Source: Bin55 sp965199895 | Lineage (GTDB): Bacteria; Pseudomonadota; Gammaproteobacteria; Pseudomonadales; Azotimanducaceae | NCBI GenBank assembly: GCA_965199895.1 | Contig: CBDATJ010000008.1 | Coordinates: 62,001 to 126,000 of the forward strand | DNA length: 64,000 nucleotides | Direction of reading: 5' to 3' | In this document: positions 25,961 through 34,658 of the stretch, piece by piece | Layout: each line of letters opens with the position of its first letter | Position numbering within the stretch: the first letter of the stretch is position 1 | Notes under the pieces: model-generated | The model's input: only the letters and a program-made list of their open reading frames with translations | Databases searched by the model: none | What the model was told of the DNA's origin: nothing | Program-made: the position numbers and the translations under genes

Positions 25961-26266
25961 ATGTACAGAAAAAAATTCATACTCGTTGGCACTACTTTCC
26001 TCATCCTCATCGGTACCTGTCAGCACTTTGCTGATTCCGATGCTGAGAAAACTGCTCTCAATGACCTGATTACCGAAATCAAGGCTCTCAACGATCTGAT
26101 TGAACGTGCCGAGAAAGAAGCTGACGAAACCGCACGTATTCGATTTCGTTATGACTGGTTGAGAAGAGACCTCAAATTCGTCCGCAGAGGCATCCAGGAT
26201 CACCTTGATGCTCCTACTACTCAACCACGACAATTTGAACCTCTTCAAGGGGATTATCGTCAATGA
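25961..26266 (+). CDS. RAQPRD family ICE protein (TIGR01690)
   Basis: This is a 101-residue exported protein of the RAQPRD family, found in PFGI-1/SXT-type conjugation operons; role unknown, probably periplasmic. It has a signal peptide (KKFILVGTTFLILIGTC) and the family core ARIRFRYDWLRRDLKFVRRG followed by IQDHLDAPTTQPRQFEPL, where QPR matches the name-giving motif. ATG 25961 with GGAG upstream was chosen over ATG 25940, which lies inside a hairpin. The next gene overlaps the stop by four bases. Confidence 0.82.
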   Translation: MYRKKFILVGTTFLILIGTCQHFADSDAEKTALNDLITEIKALNDLIERAEKEADETARIRFRYDWLRRDLKFVRRGIQDHLDAPTTQPRQFEPLQGDYRQ

Positions 26267-26493
26267 GCAGTATTCAAGAGTCTGCTTTCTTGGCGGGGTC
26301 AGGTGTCCAAGCGAGCGCAATGTTGTTCGCAATCAAAGGCACTCTGATAGTCGTTGCGTTTCTTTGGGCGGTGTGGATCGCTATGGGATCCTATAGAGCA
26401 TGGCACCGAGGAGACCTTGAGATTTACGACTTACTGTGGCAAGTCATGCGTTCGTCAATCGTGATCCTGATTATCGGTTTCTACATCCAGTAA
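26263..26493 (+). CDS. ICE membrane protein, TIGR03758 family
   Basis: This is a 76-residue protein with two hydrophobic segments (residues about 25-42 and 63-75) separated by GSYRAWHRGDLEIYDLLW, typical of TIGR03758, a small inner-membrane protein of the mating-pair apparatus. The ATG overlaps the RAQPRD stop (ATGA), indicating coupled translation. Length fits the family exactly. Confidence 0.8.
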   Translation: MSSIQESAFLAGSGVQASAMLFAIKGTLIVVAFLWAVWIAMGSYRAWHRGDLEIYDLLWQVMRSSIVILIIGFYIQ

Positions 26494-26537
26494 ACCGATC
26501 AATGAACTGTTCATCAACCAATAAATGAGGGAATTAC

Positions 26538-26870
26538 ATGTTTAAATTCAAAGATTTATGTTCAACATTGTTTCTAATAGTTTCCAGACCTGTTGCAGAC
26601 TTACCCACTGCGGTCGAACCGAGTACTGCACCCGCCTCTGGAGATTGGATTGCTCTGATTTCTGGGTATATCAAAGACGGATCTTTGGTACTTGGTTTAG
26701 CGATTGCAACGATTGGATTTTTGTGGGTGGCTTATGTGGGCTTTGCGAAGTTCAATGAAGCCCGTCAAGGCAAAGCTGAATGGGCTGAAGTCGGAGTACT
26801 AGCCATAGTCGGTGCAGTAATTCTGATTTTTGCGAGTTATCTACTCACTGAAGCTTCCAAGGTTTTCTAA
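26538..26870 (+). CDS. Pilin-like ICE membrane protein, TIGR03745 family
   Basis: This is a 110-residue protein with an N-terminal hydrophobic export signal, then two membrane segments (VLGLAIATIGFLWVAYVGFA and a C-terminal VGVLAIVGAVILIFASYLL) around KFNEARQGKAEW. This matches the TIGR03745 family (PFL_4702), which has the layout of VirB2/TrbC-like pilins. It probably forms or supports the conjugative pilus. It lies 44 bp after TIGR03758 and four bases before the next gene. GAGGGAATTAC precedes the ATG. Confidence 0.8.
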   Translation: MFKFKDLCSTLFLIVSRPVADLPTAVEPSTAPASGDWIALISGYIKDGSLVLGLAIATIGFLWVAYVGFAKFNEARQGKAEWAEVGVLAIVGAVILIFASYLLTEASKVF

Positions 26871-26873
26871 TCG

Positions 26874-27236
26874 ATGTGCCTAGTCCATGAAGAAAGAGTA
26901 GCTGATCGTATGAATGCAGAACCTGCTATATTCAAAGGATGTTCGACATCCGAGCTACTAGTAATCGCAGTGGTTGCAACCGCCGTTTGGTTACCCAGCA
27001 GCTTGCTCATTAGTGCATTGCTCGGTGCCGTGACCATGGGTCTCGGTGCGGCTGGAGTCGGGATCATTGCCAGTGTGGTCATTGTGGCCTCGATATTTCA
27101 AAAACTTAAAGCAGGACGACCTGATGGTTTCTATCAACAACGATTTCGCATATGGCTTGCAGACCGGGGTATTGCTCAATCACCATTCATTCGTATCTCC
27201 CAAAAATGGGACTTAGGAAGAACTATCGATGCGTAG
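26874..27236 (+). CDS. ICE membrane protein, TIGR03750 family (TraL-like)
   Basis: This is a 120-residue protein with two adjacent hydrophobic segments in the middle (about residues 25-70) and a cytoplasmic tail KLKAGRPDGFYQQRFRIWL. The N-terminal VADRMNAEPAIFKGCSTSEL matches TIGR03750 proteins, which resemble VirB3/TraL components that assist pilus assembly with the TraC ATPase. ATG 26874 gives the family-like leader; ATG 26910 is a possible alternative. It overlaps the next gene by eight bases. Confidence 0.8.
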   Translation: MCLVHEERVADRMNAEPAIFKGCSTSELLVIAVVATAVWLPSSLLISALLGAVTMGLGAAGVGIIASVVIVASIFQKLKAGRPDGFYQQRFRIWLADRGIAQSPFIRISQKWDLGRTIDA

Positions 27237-27897
27237 GTATCGCCACGAAATTGACAACGTTCGCTCACATGTGCGTTCACTATGGATCGTGATTCTTTTG
27301 GAAATGGGAACGATCTTGATTTTGGGTGTGATTCTGTTTCGAGCTCAAGATGACATCATCGTTCATCTCCCTCCTGATCTTCGTTCTGGAGCATCTGTTC
27401 GACCAGACGAATTACATCCAGCCAATGTTTATGCCTTTGCGTTCTACATCTTTCAGCAGCTCAATCGCTGGCCCGATGATGGTTCCCAAGATTTTGGATC
27501 AGCTATCTATAGCTTATCGGCTTACTTGACACCCAAATACCGAGCAGAACTTCAAAAAGAACTAGAACTCAAGGGACGACGTGGTGAACTCATTCATCGG
27601 GTGAGGGGGATGCAAGAACGACTCGGACACGGATACGAAGAAATGCGTGTGGATGTTCAGGACAGTGATACTTGGATCGTTTGGGTGGACATGGAACTAC
27701 AAGAGTCCGTGAAAGGTATGTCAATTAAACGTACCTTCATCCGATACCCACTTCGAGTTGTGCGCTATGCGGTAGATCCCGAAAAGAATCCTTGGCAATT
27801 GGCTTTAGATGGATTTGCTCAAGAAGGTCCAAGAAGACTCGAACCCCACGAACTTATCAATCAATCAGAAAATGCAGAAACAACAAGTGAAAACTGA
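27229..27897 (+). CDS. ICE protein, TIGR03746/PFL_4703 family (VirB8/TraE-like)
   Basis: This is a 222-residue bitopic protein with one membrane helix near residues 17-37 (LWIVILLEMGTILILGVILF) and a periplasmic domain with VYAFAFYIFQQLNRWPDDG and SLSAYLTPKYRAELQ, as in TIGR03746. The family occupies the place of TraE/VirB8, an inner-membrane core component of the secretion channel. It overlaps both neighbours, consistent with a tightly coupled operon. The end overlaps the TIGR03749-type gene by 26 bases. Confidence 0.82.
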   Translation: MRRYRHEIDNVRSHVRSLWIVILLEMGTILILGVILFRAQDDIIVHLPPDLRSGASVRPDELHPANVYAFAFYIFQQLNRWPDDGSQDFGSAIYSLSAYLTPKYRAELQKELELKGRRGELIHRVRGMQERLGHGYEEMRVDVQDSDTWIVWVDMELQESVKGMSIKRTFIRYPLRVVRYAVDPEKNPWQLALDGFAQEGPRRLEPHELINQSENAETTSEN

Positions 27898-28678
27898 ATC
27901 AAAAACAACGAATTCGTCAATCGGTAGGAGGTTACGAAACTGGTGCAAACTCTTTCCCTCCTTATTCATTTTAGCGCCGCTAGTCGTAGCCTCCGCCGAT
28001 CAACTCGTTTGGGACAGAAAACCCCTTTCCGTCGACCTCAAGGTTGACGGAGAGCGTTATTTGTACTTTCCCTATCCCGTGGAGGTAGGAGTTCCAAGTG
28101 AACTCACTGAAATCCTGAAGGTGCAGTCCGTGGGGAATACTGTTTATCTCACGGCAACACAACCATTTGAACGACATCGTTTATTAGTTCGATCTCAGGA
28201 TGATGGCACCATCATGATTCTGGATCTCAAGGCGGGTAAGGATGAAGTGGGAGCGGATGAAGTGCACATCAAACTAGCCCCTCAAGCGACTGAAGAAAAT
28301 TCGGAACATCCCATGAATCTAGCGACTCTTACCCGACATGCAGCTCAGTCTGTTTATGCACCGATAAGGCTTCATCCGGGTTCAAAATCTCTAGTCAGAG
28401 TTTCGGTTCCCAAAGATGCAAATAGGTTGTTTCGGACAAAACTAATCCAAGCAACCCCGCATCTCTGCTGGCGATCCAAAAATAACCTCTATGTCACTGC
28501 TGTGATTTTGGAAAACAAAGCTGATGATCCGATTGAGCTTGAGCCTTCCATGATCCGAGGTCAGTGGAAGGCTGCCACCTTCCATCACCATCGATTACTG
28601 GGTTCAGATTCAGAACGCAATATGACTGTGTTGTATTTGATATCTGATTTACCGTTTTCGCAAGCATTGGAGAAGTAA
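27872..28678 (+). CDS. ICE protein, TIGR03749/PFL_4704 family (TraK/VirB9-like)
   Basis: This is a 268-residue exported protein with a signal peptide (LFPSLFILAPLVVASA), followed by LVWDRKPLSVDL, VQSVGNTVYLTATQPFERHR and a C-terminal beta-rich domain (VTAVILENKADDPIEL). The layout matches TIGR03749, which takes the role of TraK/VirB9 in the outer-membrane-associated core complex. ATG 27872 puts the signal peptide about 30 residues in, preceded by a basic stretch; an ATG at 27809 would add a leader that looks like out-of-frame sequence. The next gene starts one base after the stop. Confidence 0.8.
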   Translation: MQKQQVKTESKTTNSSIGRRLRNWCKLFPSLFILAPLVVASADQLVWDRKPLSVDLKVDGERYLYFPYPVEVGVPSELTEILKVQSVGNTVYLTATQPFERHRLLVRSQDDGTIMILDLKAGKDEVGADEVHIKLAPQATEENSEHPMNLATLTRHAAQSVYAPIRLHPGSKSLVRVSVPKDANRLFRTKLIQATPHLCWRSKNNLYVTAVILENKADDPIELEPSMIRGQWKAATFHHHRLLGSDSERNMTVLYLISDLPFSQALEK

Positions 28679-28679
28679 A

Positions 28680-29939
28680 TTGCCTTGGAAAATCAATAAC
28701 AAGCTCATTCCCATTATGGGTATTGCAGCAATCTTGGGAGTGATCTTTGTGGTCGCAAGATCGTGCGGTGGAAGCTCCACTTTAGAATCCGAAATGACAG
28801 TGGTACCCGTCTCTCCAGCACCCGATGCTGATTCACCCGCTGATACGATCAAAACTCTGACTGCTAATGTAGGTGAGTTAATCAATGAAGTTGATGCACT
28901 GCGCAACGAAACTGCGAGATTGCACGAAGAGCGCGATGACATGGAAGCTAATCTTGCTCGTCAACTCACCAGTGGATTGAGAGAACACAGTAAGACAACA
29001 TCAGAACAGAGTCAAGCGTCGCAAACCAATGTGATCGCACTCGAGTTTCAGATTGAAGAGCTCACTCAACGACTCAAAGAAATCGAAAACAATCCCGTCA
29101 ATCAAGCTTATCCCATAGGGGGAGGGTTAACGGGCACTCCCCATCAGAGAGTCAATCTAGGGAAAACAAGTTATGTTTGGGTCAGTTCAATGGACTCGGT
29201 CAGTGGGAACACCGACTTAACCGCTAGCCTGCACGAAGCTAGTCTTAGACCACTGGTTACTATTCCAAAGAATGGAACATTGATGGGGTCAACCGTTATG
29301 ACTTCATTGATCGGACGGATCCCAAGAGATAGTTCGGTGCGCGATCCCATGCCCTTCAAAGTGATCACAGGTTCCAACAACCTAGCTGCCAACGGATTTA
29401 CGATTGATGGAATCGATGGGATGGTTTGGAGTGGATGGGCGGTAGGTGATTGGACACTGTCTTGTGTTTCTGGTCATTTGGATTCGGTTACCTATATTTT
29501 TGAAGACGGAACGATCAGAACGATTTCCTCAGGTGGAGCTCGTAGTGATACTGAATCATCTTTGGGTTGGATATCAGATGAACAGGGGGTTCCGTGTATC
29601 CCAGGGAAGCGAGTCACTAACGCTCGAAGTCATCTTGCTCAACAGATTTTGTCGCAATCAACGACCGCAGCGGCTCAAGCAACTTCGGCTGCGGAGACCA
29701 CTCATTCGTTTGATTCATCAGGGTCACTGAGATCCATTGTCAGCGGAGATTTAAGCAAGTACATTCTGGGAGAAGCCATCGCCGGTGGAACCCATTCGAG
29801 TTCAGATTGGTTGAACCGTCGTACCAGTCAAGAATTTGATGCCATTGTGGTGGCAGCTGGACACAGTGTTGCCATTCATGTGGATCAAGAACTTCATATT
29901 GACTATGACCGTACAGGAAGGAAACTCAATCATGAATAA
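28680..29939 (+). CDS. ICE protein, TIGR03752/PFL_4705 family (TraB/VirB10-like)
   Basis: This is a 419-residue bitopic protein. An N-terminal membrane helix (IPIMGIAAILGVIFVVA) is followed by a periplasmic coiled coil (VGELINEVDALRNETARL and onward), then a beta-barrel domain with RPLVTIPKNGTLMGSTVMTS and GRIPRDSSVRDPMPFKVITG. This is the VirB10/TraB arrangement that bridges both membranes. The start is TTG at 28680, one base after the previous stop. A C-terminal TraB-like segment with repeated alanines precedes the end. Slightly shorter than the family norm. Confidence 0.82.
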   Translation: MPWKINNKLIPIMGIAAILGVIFVVARSCGGSSTLESEMTVVPVSPAPDADSPADTIKTLTANVGELINEVDALRNETARLHEERDDMEANLARQLTSGLREHSKTTSEQSQASQTNVIALEFQIEELTQRLKEIENNPVNQAYPIGGGLTGTPHQRVNLGKTSYVWVSSMDSVSGNTDLTASLHEASLRPLVTIPKNGTLMGSTVMTSLIGRIPRDSSVRDPMPFKVITGSNNLAANGFTIDGIDGMVWSGWAVGDWTLSCVSGHLDSVTYIFEDGTIRTISSGGARSDTESSLGWISDEQGVPCIPGKRVTNARSHLAQQILSQSTTAAAQATSAAETTHSFDSSGSLRSIVSGDLSKYILGEAIAGGTHSSSDWLNRRTSQEFDAIVVAAGHSVAIHVDQELHIDYDRTGRKLNHE

Positions 29940-30321
29940 AACCATTTCACTCTCACTCATAAGCGTGGCTTGCCTAGTCCTCTCGGGATGTCAGGGATTT
30001 GATTCATCCTTTCTTGATCCCGACACTCCCACCATGCAAGAAATTTACGAAAACCATCAACATTCAACTGTCCCAGTTTCTACAACCATTATCGAAGAAC
30101 ACATACAAGCAGAAGAATCCAAATTTCAACAGATGGTTACAGAGATCATCGACTTAATGTTCCCCACCCTAGACAACCCCATGTTGGTCATGTATGTGTA
30201 CCCCCACATCAACGAAGAATTGGGAGTTCCCGTTCCTGGATTTTGGACCGCTATTTCCATGTATGAGACGGTGGAATTTGCGCTTCCTGGGGAAGTGGTT
30301 GAAATTGAGGAAGACGACTGA
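29932..30321 (+). CDS. ICE lipoprotein, TIGR03751 family (TraV-like)
   Basis: This is a 129-residue lipoprotein with signal and lipobox LISVACLVLSGC (lipid on the cysteine near residue 19), then TPTMQEIYENHQ and LPGEVVEIEEDD at the end. TIGR03751 proteins take the place of TraV/VirB7, the outer-membrane lipoprotein of the core complex. ATG 29932 overlaps the end of the TraB-like gene; the longer frame from 29836 would destroy the signal peptide. The stop overlaps the proposed CTG start of the TraC-like ATPase. Confidence 0.82.
   Translation: MNKTISLSLISVACLVLSGCQGFDSSFLDPDTPTMQEIYENHQHSTVPVSTTIIEEHIQAEESKFQQMVTEIIDLMFPTLDNPMLVMYVYPHINEELGVPVPGFWTAISMYETVEFALPGEVVEIEEDD
30307..30311 (+). promoter_or_regulatory. 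Ribosome binding site deciding the traC start
   Basis: GAGGA lies six bases before the CTG at 30318, inside the end of the TIGR03751 lipoprotein gene. No comparable site precedes the TTG at 30420. Confidence 0.55.
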
Positions 30322-33068
30322 AACGGCTCAGTACTCTGTTTCGAGTTCCGGGTCAGTCCAAACCCGAACAGACAGCAAAGGCTCAATCCACGGTTCTCGT
30401 CAACGACAAACCGGCAGTTTTGCAAAAAGATGTCGCCAAACTCTATGAACGACCGTCTTCTTTCACAGATTTCCTTCCGTGGATGGAATACCTAGCCGAC
30501 GAAGAGTGTTTTTTGTTAGAAGATGGAGTCAGTGTCGGTGCATTTTTGGATGTCACTCCGATTGGTACCGAAGCAAAAGAAACTAACTTCATGGTCGAGC
30601 TCAGAGACTCGATTCAATCAGCTCTCACTGATTCCATTCCCGAATGCGAAGATTCACCCTGGGTATTACAGTTCTTTGTACAAGATGAACACGATTTTGG
30701 GATCTTTGCACAAAAGCTTTCCGAGTACGGATCCACAGATGCAATAGGAACCGAATATCACCAGTACTTTCATGAGTTATGTCGTGAACACCTCAACCGT
30801 ATCAATGCACCCGGAGGTGCGTTTCTTGATACAGCGGTGACCGGAGCACGGTGGCGAGGTCAGGTTCGTAAGTTGCGTGCTGTCATCTATCAACGCAAAA
30901 CTGGTAAAGGCGCAGCTAAAGGTGATCTGGGAGATTCTATACGGTCATTGAATGACGTAGTCGCAAGATTAGTTGCTGCGTTTGAAGTTTCGGGATTGCA
31001 GTGCAGAACAGGTACCGACGACGATTTGTATCGGTGGTTACTGGGATGGTTTAACCCAAACCCTGATGTTAATTCAAAACATAACATAGGAGAAATAGCG
31101 CCGTGTGTACCCAACGATCAGGTTTGTTTTGGGCACGACTTTGCAGAGAACCTGGTATTTTCCAGTCCACGATCCGATAATGAAACAGGGGTTTGGTGGT
31201 TTGATGGGCTACCTCATTCGTATCTTACTGTTCAGAACTTTCGACAAATACCCGCCATCGGAATGTTGACAGCGGAACGTGCTCATGGAAATAACACTTA
31301 CGCGCTCTTTGATCGATTGCCAGAGGATACCCTCCTCACTATCACCATCACTGTCAAATCTCAAGTATCAGTTCGCAATCACATTGGTCGCATCAAGCAG
31401 GCGGCAGTGGGGGATTCAGCAGACGCAGTTCTCACTCGTGAAGATGCTTGTGCAGTAGAACGTCAAATCGCTCAAGGGAACAAACTCTATCCCGTTTCGA
31501 TGGGGTTATATGTTCGAGGTAACAGCCTAGAAGATCTGCGACACAATAAAACTCGCATCAACGCCCTATTACTGTCTAATGGCATACAACTCATCACGGA
31601 CGAGAGTGATCTGTTACCGATCGACAGCTACCTCCGCAACTTACCGATGGCATACGATCCGTCACTCGACAAGATTCGACGTCGTTCTCGCTATGTGTTT
31701 TCAAAACACACAGCGAACTTAGCTCCGGTCTTTGGTCGTACCCGTGGAACCGGACATCCGGGTATTGTTTTCTTCAATCGCGGTGCCGAGCCAATGGACT
31801 TCGATCCGCTGCATCCTAAAGACCGAAAGAAGAACGCACACATGCTCATTATTGGTCCCACCGGAGCAGGGAAGTCAGCAATGTTGGTTTATCTGCTCCA
31901 ACAAATGGTAGCTCGACATCGTCCCCGAGTATTTATTATCGAAGCGGGCGGTTCGTTTACCCTATTAGGCCAACACTTTGAGGAACACGGACTGACGCTC
32001 AACCAAATCACACTCAGTCCAGATTCTGATGTTTCACTTCCACCGTTCTCTGATGCGGTCAACCTGCTAACAGATGAGGCTTATACACGAACGGATACCG
32101 ACGATAGAGAGTTATCGAGTCGTGATCGATTGGGGGAAATGGAAATTGTTGCGCGAGTCATGATCACGGGTGGAGATGTCCGCGAGGATAGTCAAGTGTC
32201 TCGTGCTGATCGACTCATGATTCGCAATGCCATACTGCAAGCGGCTAAAAAGGTGAGAGACTCAAATCGGGAACATGTACTGATTGATGATGTGGTTGAA
32301 GCACTGTTGATACCGGCGAGAGATCAATCTCTCACAGAAGCTCGAAGACAACGTGCACAAGAAATGTCAGATTCCATGGCATTGTTCACCACAGGTGTTG
32401 CAGGGCGTTTCTTTAATCGAACGGGTAGACCTTGGCCTCACGTAGATATCACTATCTTGGAAATGGGACTACTGGCAAGAGAAGGTTATGAAGATCAACT
32501 CACCATCGCCTATTTGTCAATGATGAGTCACATCAATGATTTAGTTGAAAGACATCAACACGACGATAGGCCTACATTGGTCATCACAGACGAAGGTCAC
32601 TTGATCACCACTCATCCACTGCTTGCAAACTATGTGGTCAAGATTACCAAGATGTGGAGAAAACTTGGAGCGTGGTTTTGGATTGCGACTCAGAATTTGG
32701 CAGACTTTCCGGACGCAAGTAAGAGGATGTTGAACATGATGGAGTGGTGGTTGTGTTTGGTCATGCCTAAAGAAGAAATCGATCAAATCGCTCGATTTCG
32801 GGAGTTATCTCAAGCTCAGCGGGCACTCTTATTGTCTGCGTGCAAAGAACCTGGGAAGTATGTTGAAGGTGTTGTTTTGTCTGATATGATTGAAGGACTT
32901 TTTCGTAATGTTCCGCCTGCGTTGTCATTGGCTTTAGCTATGACTGAGAAGCACGAAAAGGCTGAGAGACGCAAGATCATGGAACAGCAAGGGTGTACAG
33001 AAGTTGAAGCTGCCTACGAAGTAGCTCAGCGGATCTTGAACAAACGAGAAGATGCACAGAAACGATGA
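30318..33068 (+). CDS. traC: Conjugative transfer ATPase, TraC/VirB4-like (PFL_4706/TIGR03744), probable CTG start
   Basis: TraC/VirB4 ATPases power pilus assembly and DNA transfer. The protein (916 residues from CTG) has the family start SSFTDFLPWMEYL, then LLEDGVSVGAFLDV, Walker A MLIIGPTGAGKSAMLVYL at about residue 510 and Walker B RPTLVITDEGHLI at about 755, followed by NLADFPDASKRMLNM. The first TTG is at 30420, but coding-like sequence (KRLSTLFRVPGQ) continues upstream to CTG 30318, which overlaps the TIGR03751 stop as CTGA and has GAGGA six bases upstream. Family members also begin with a basic leader ending in LFR. No ATG or GTG is available in between. Confidence 0.87.
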   Translation: MKRLSTLFRVPGQSKPEQTAKAQSTVLVNDKPAVLQKDVAKLYERPSSFTDFLPWMEYLADEECFLLEDGVSVGAFLDVTPIGTEAKETNFMVELRDSIQSALTDSIPECEDSPWVLQFFVQDEHDFGIFAQKLSEYGSTDAIGTEYHQYFHELCREHLNRINAPGGAFLDTAVTGARWRGQVRKLRAVIYQRKTGKGAAKGDLGDSIRSLNDVVARLVAAFEVSGLQCRTGTDDDLYRWLLGWFNPNPDVNSKHNIGEIAPCVPNDQVCFGHDFAENLVFSSPRSDNETGVWWFDGLPHSYLTVQNFRQIPAIGMLTAERAHGNNTYALFDRLPEDTLLTITITVKSQVSVRNHIGRIKQAAVGDSADAVLTREDACAVERQIAQGNKLYPVSMGLYVRGNSLEDLRHNKTRINALLLSNGIQLITDESDLLPIDSYLRNLPMAYDPSLDKIRRRSRYVFSKHTANLAPVFGRTRGTGHPGIVFFNRGAEPMDFDPLHPKDRKKNAHMLIIGPTGAGKSAMLVYLLQQMVARHRPRVFIIEAGGSFTLLGQHFEEHGLTLNQITLSPDSDVSLPPFSDAVNLLTDEAYTRTDTDDRELSSRDRLGEMEIVARVMITGGDVREDSQVSRADRLMIRNAILQAAKKVRDSNREHVLIDDVVEALLIPARDQSLTEARRQRAQEMSDSMALFTTGVAGRFFNRTGRPWPHVDITILEMGLLAREGYEDQLTIAYLSMMSHINDLVERHQHDDRPTLVITDEGHLITTHPLLANYVVKITKMWRKLGAWFWIATQNLADFPDASKRMLNMMEWWLCLVMPKEEIDQIARFRELSQAQRALLLSACKEPGKYVEGVVLSDMIEGLFRNVPPALSLALAMTEKHEKAERRKIMEQQGCTEVEAAYEVAQRILNKREDAQKR

Positions 33069-33614
33069 ACGAAAGTGATTTCTCTATGAAATAGGTAGAG
33101 TTTGCTCTAGTCCGCCATGTAGGTACTGTCAAGCGACTAGGGGTTCATGAGCTCCATGTCCTTCAGCATCAGGTGAAGCACATTGCAGAAAGCTAGAACT
33201 TGGGTTTGTATGTGGTGATGGTAGAAACAATCGGGTCTCACATGGTCTGATACAGATGTCGAACAGCTAGATCAAAGGGCCATTAATCCGTCAAGTCCGA
33301 CCTGATCCACCTGAAAGACCATCAACAATAGGATTTCACCTGTAACTCAGAATGGGGGATGGTTAACCGAGGCTATCAAACGGTCGAGAGCCTGGTAGAT
33401 TTGCTCCGTGTACCGAAGGTTCCTCAACTAGTGAAATCATAGTGCTCAATAGTGGATGAACTATATCATCAATTCTCCCGCTGAAACAATCTCCATCACC
33501 GCGAACCCATTTAATCCTCTTTCACTCCTTAGAGAGAATTGAAATACACTTGCACCATCTAAACTGAACAAAAAAATAGCATCTCAATCCCACTCCCCTG
33601 AAACGAGGTGCACC
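33069..33614. other. Non-coding gap inside the transfer operon
   Basis: About 550 bp lies between the TraC-like gene and the TIGR03756-type gene. Related elements carry a TIGR03757-family gene here; none is recognisable. A broken frame at the start (reading VEFALVRHVGTVKRLGVHEL before a stop) may be a decayed remnant, but I cannot identify it. The final bases contain a GAGGTG ribosome binding site for the next gene. Confidence 0.4.
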
Positions 33615-34658
33615 ATTTCAGTTCAAAAGTTCTTCCCTAAGTCTAAGCTTAGCTGTCTGGTATCAGCTCTGCTGTTGCTGAACCTCGTCGGTTCACTAGT
33701 TATCGTAGCAGAAGGTTCCTCTCTCAACTCAGCCAAAATCATCCAGCATACCGTGGATGCGTTACCCTCGTGTCTCAAATGGAAAGTGATCGGTGAGTGT
33801 TTCTGGCTCAAATGTGATCTGAAGGGGTGTCGTGTTCAGATTTCTGCCAAAGTAGGGCACTACCGTCCAGATTTTGTAGTTTCGGTTTATCCGACCATGA
33901 AGTCTCATCCGATTCAGGAAGTTCGAAAAGCCGTTGAGCTTTTTTTGTATGGACCCTTGAATTCTATCCCTGAATCAGTCGCCAAAGTACTCGCGAGTCA
34001 AGGTACGGAACCTGCGATGACCCGACAGGATGTCACACGAAACCTCAGATTTTTTGAAAGTGATGTCACCGGTCATCCGTTTACGAATCTATCAGTTTTT
34101 CAATCCAACTTCTATTGCTCATCTGTTTCTACTCCATTGAAGCCCTACTATTCTTCTATCGTTGATAGCGTAGCCTGGCGCAACCCAGACTTTGAGTCTT
34201 GGAAGAACGAGAGTCTCGTTCCAGGTCGTAGGGAAATAGGGGATTGGCCCCACTATACGTGGGGTTCTGTTTATCCCAGATCGGGTTGGATCATTCAATC
34301 AAGCCCACCCAAGGCTGCGGCAGTGATTGCACAACGTGCAGCTGATGTTGCCATCAATGGTGGAAACTTTCGAGTCAGGAAGGAAGCGTCCAACTCTTCT
34401 TCATCAGAACTTCGGTGGCCATTACCCGCACTCAGAGAAACTGAAGCCAATACTGGAAAGTGGCAAATGCTTCATCCACAAAAGAGTAAGAAGTGCGAAA
34501 CCTTTGGAGCCAACGATGTATTGGGTTTGGTTGATTGGGGAGGAGGCAAGGTAGATCAAAAGAACAGCTACGTTTGGTCCTTGTGGAGACCGTACACCTG
34601 TTGCAAAAAACTCGGACAGGTATTCCTTGGAGCCGATGATGTGAAAGGTTACCCATGA
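33615..34658 (+). CDS. ICE protein, TIGR03756 family (TraU-like), probable ATT start
   Basis: This is a TraU-like exported protein of the mating-pair system, about 347 residues. Typical stretches are LNSAKIIQHTVDALPSCLKW, VIGECFWLKCDLKGCRV, VGHYRPDFVVSVYP and the cysteine-rich end WSLWRPYTCCKKLGQ. The first standard start is a TTG at 33675, which would leave a truncated signal peptide with no basic residues and no ribosome binding site. An ATT at 33615, four bases after GAGGTG, adds SVQKFFPKSKLSCLVSALLL and completes a normal signal peptide. No ATG or GTG exists between. The next gene overlaps the stop by four bases. Confidence 0.8.
   Translation: MSVQKFFPKSKLSCLVSALLLLNLVGSLVIVAEGSSLNSAKIIQHTVDALPSCLKWKVIGECFWLKCDLKGCRVQISAKVGHYRPDFVVSVYPTMKSHPIQEVRKAVELFLYGPLNSIPESVAKVLASQGTEPAMTRQDVTRNLRFFESDVTGHPFTNLSVFQSNFYCSSVSTPLKPYYSSIVDSVAWRNPDFESWKNESLVPGRREIGDWPHYTWGSVYPRSGWIIQSSPPKAAAVIAQRAADVAINGGNFRVRKEASNSSSSELRWPLPALRETEANTGKWQMLHPQKSKKCETFGANDVLGLVDWGGGKVDQKNSYVWSLWRPYTCCKKLGQVFLGADDVKGYP

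Noticed and set aside
33069..33614. TIGR03757-family gene expected in this position
   Set aside because: Frames here are broken by several stops and no family feature is visible.
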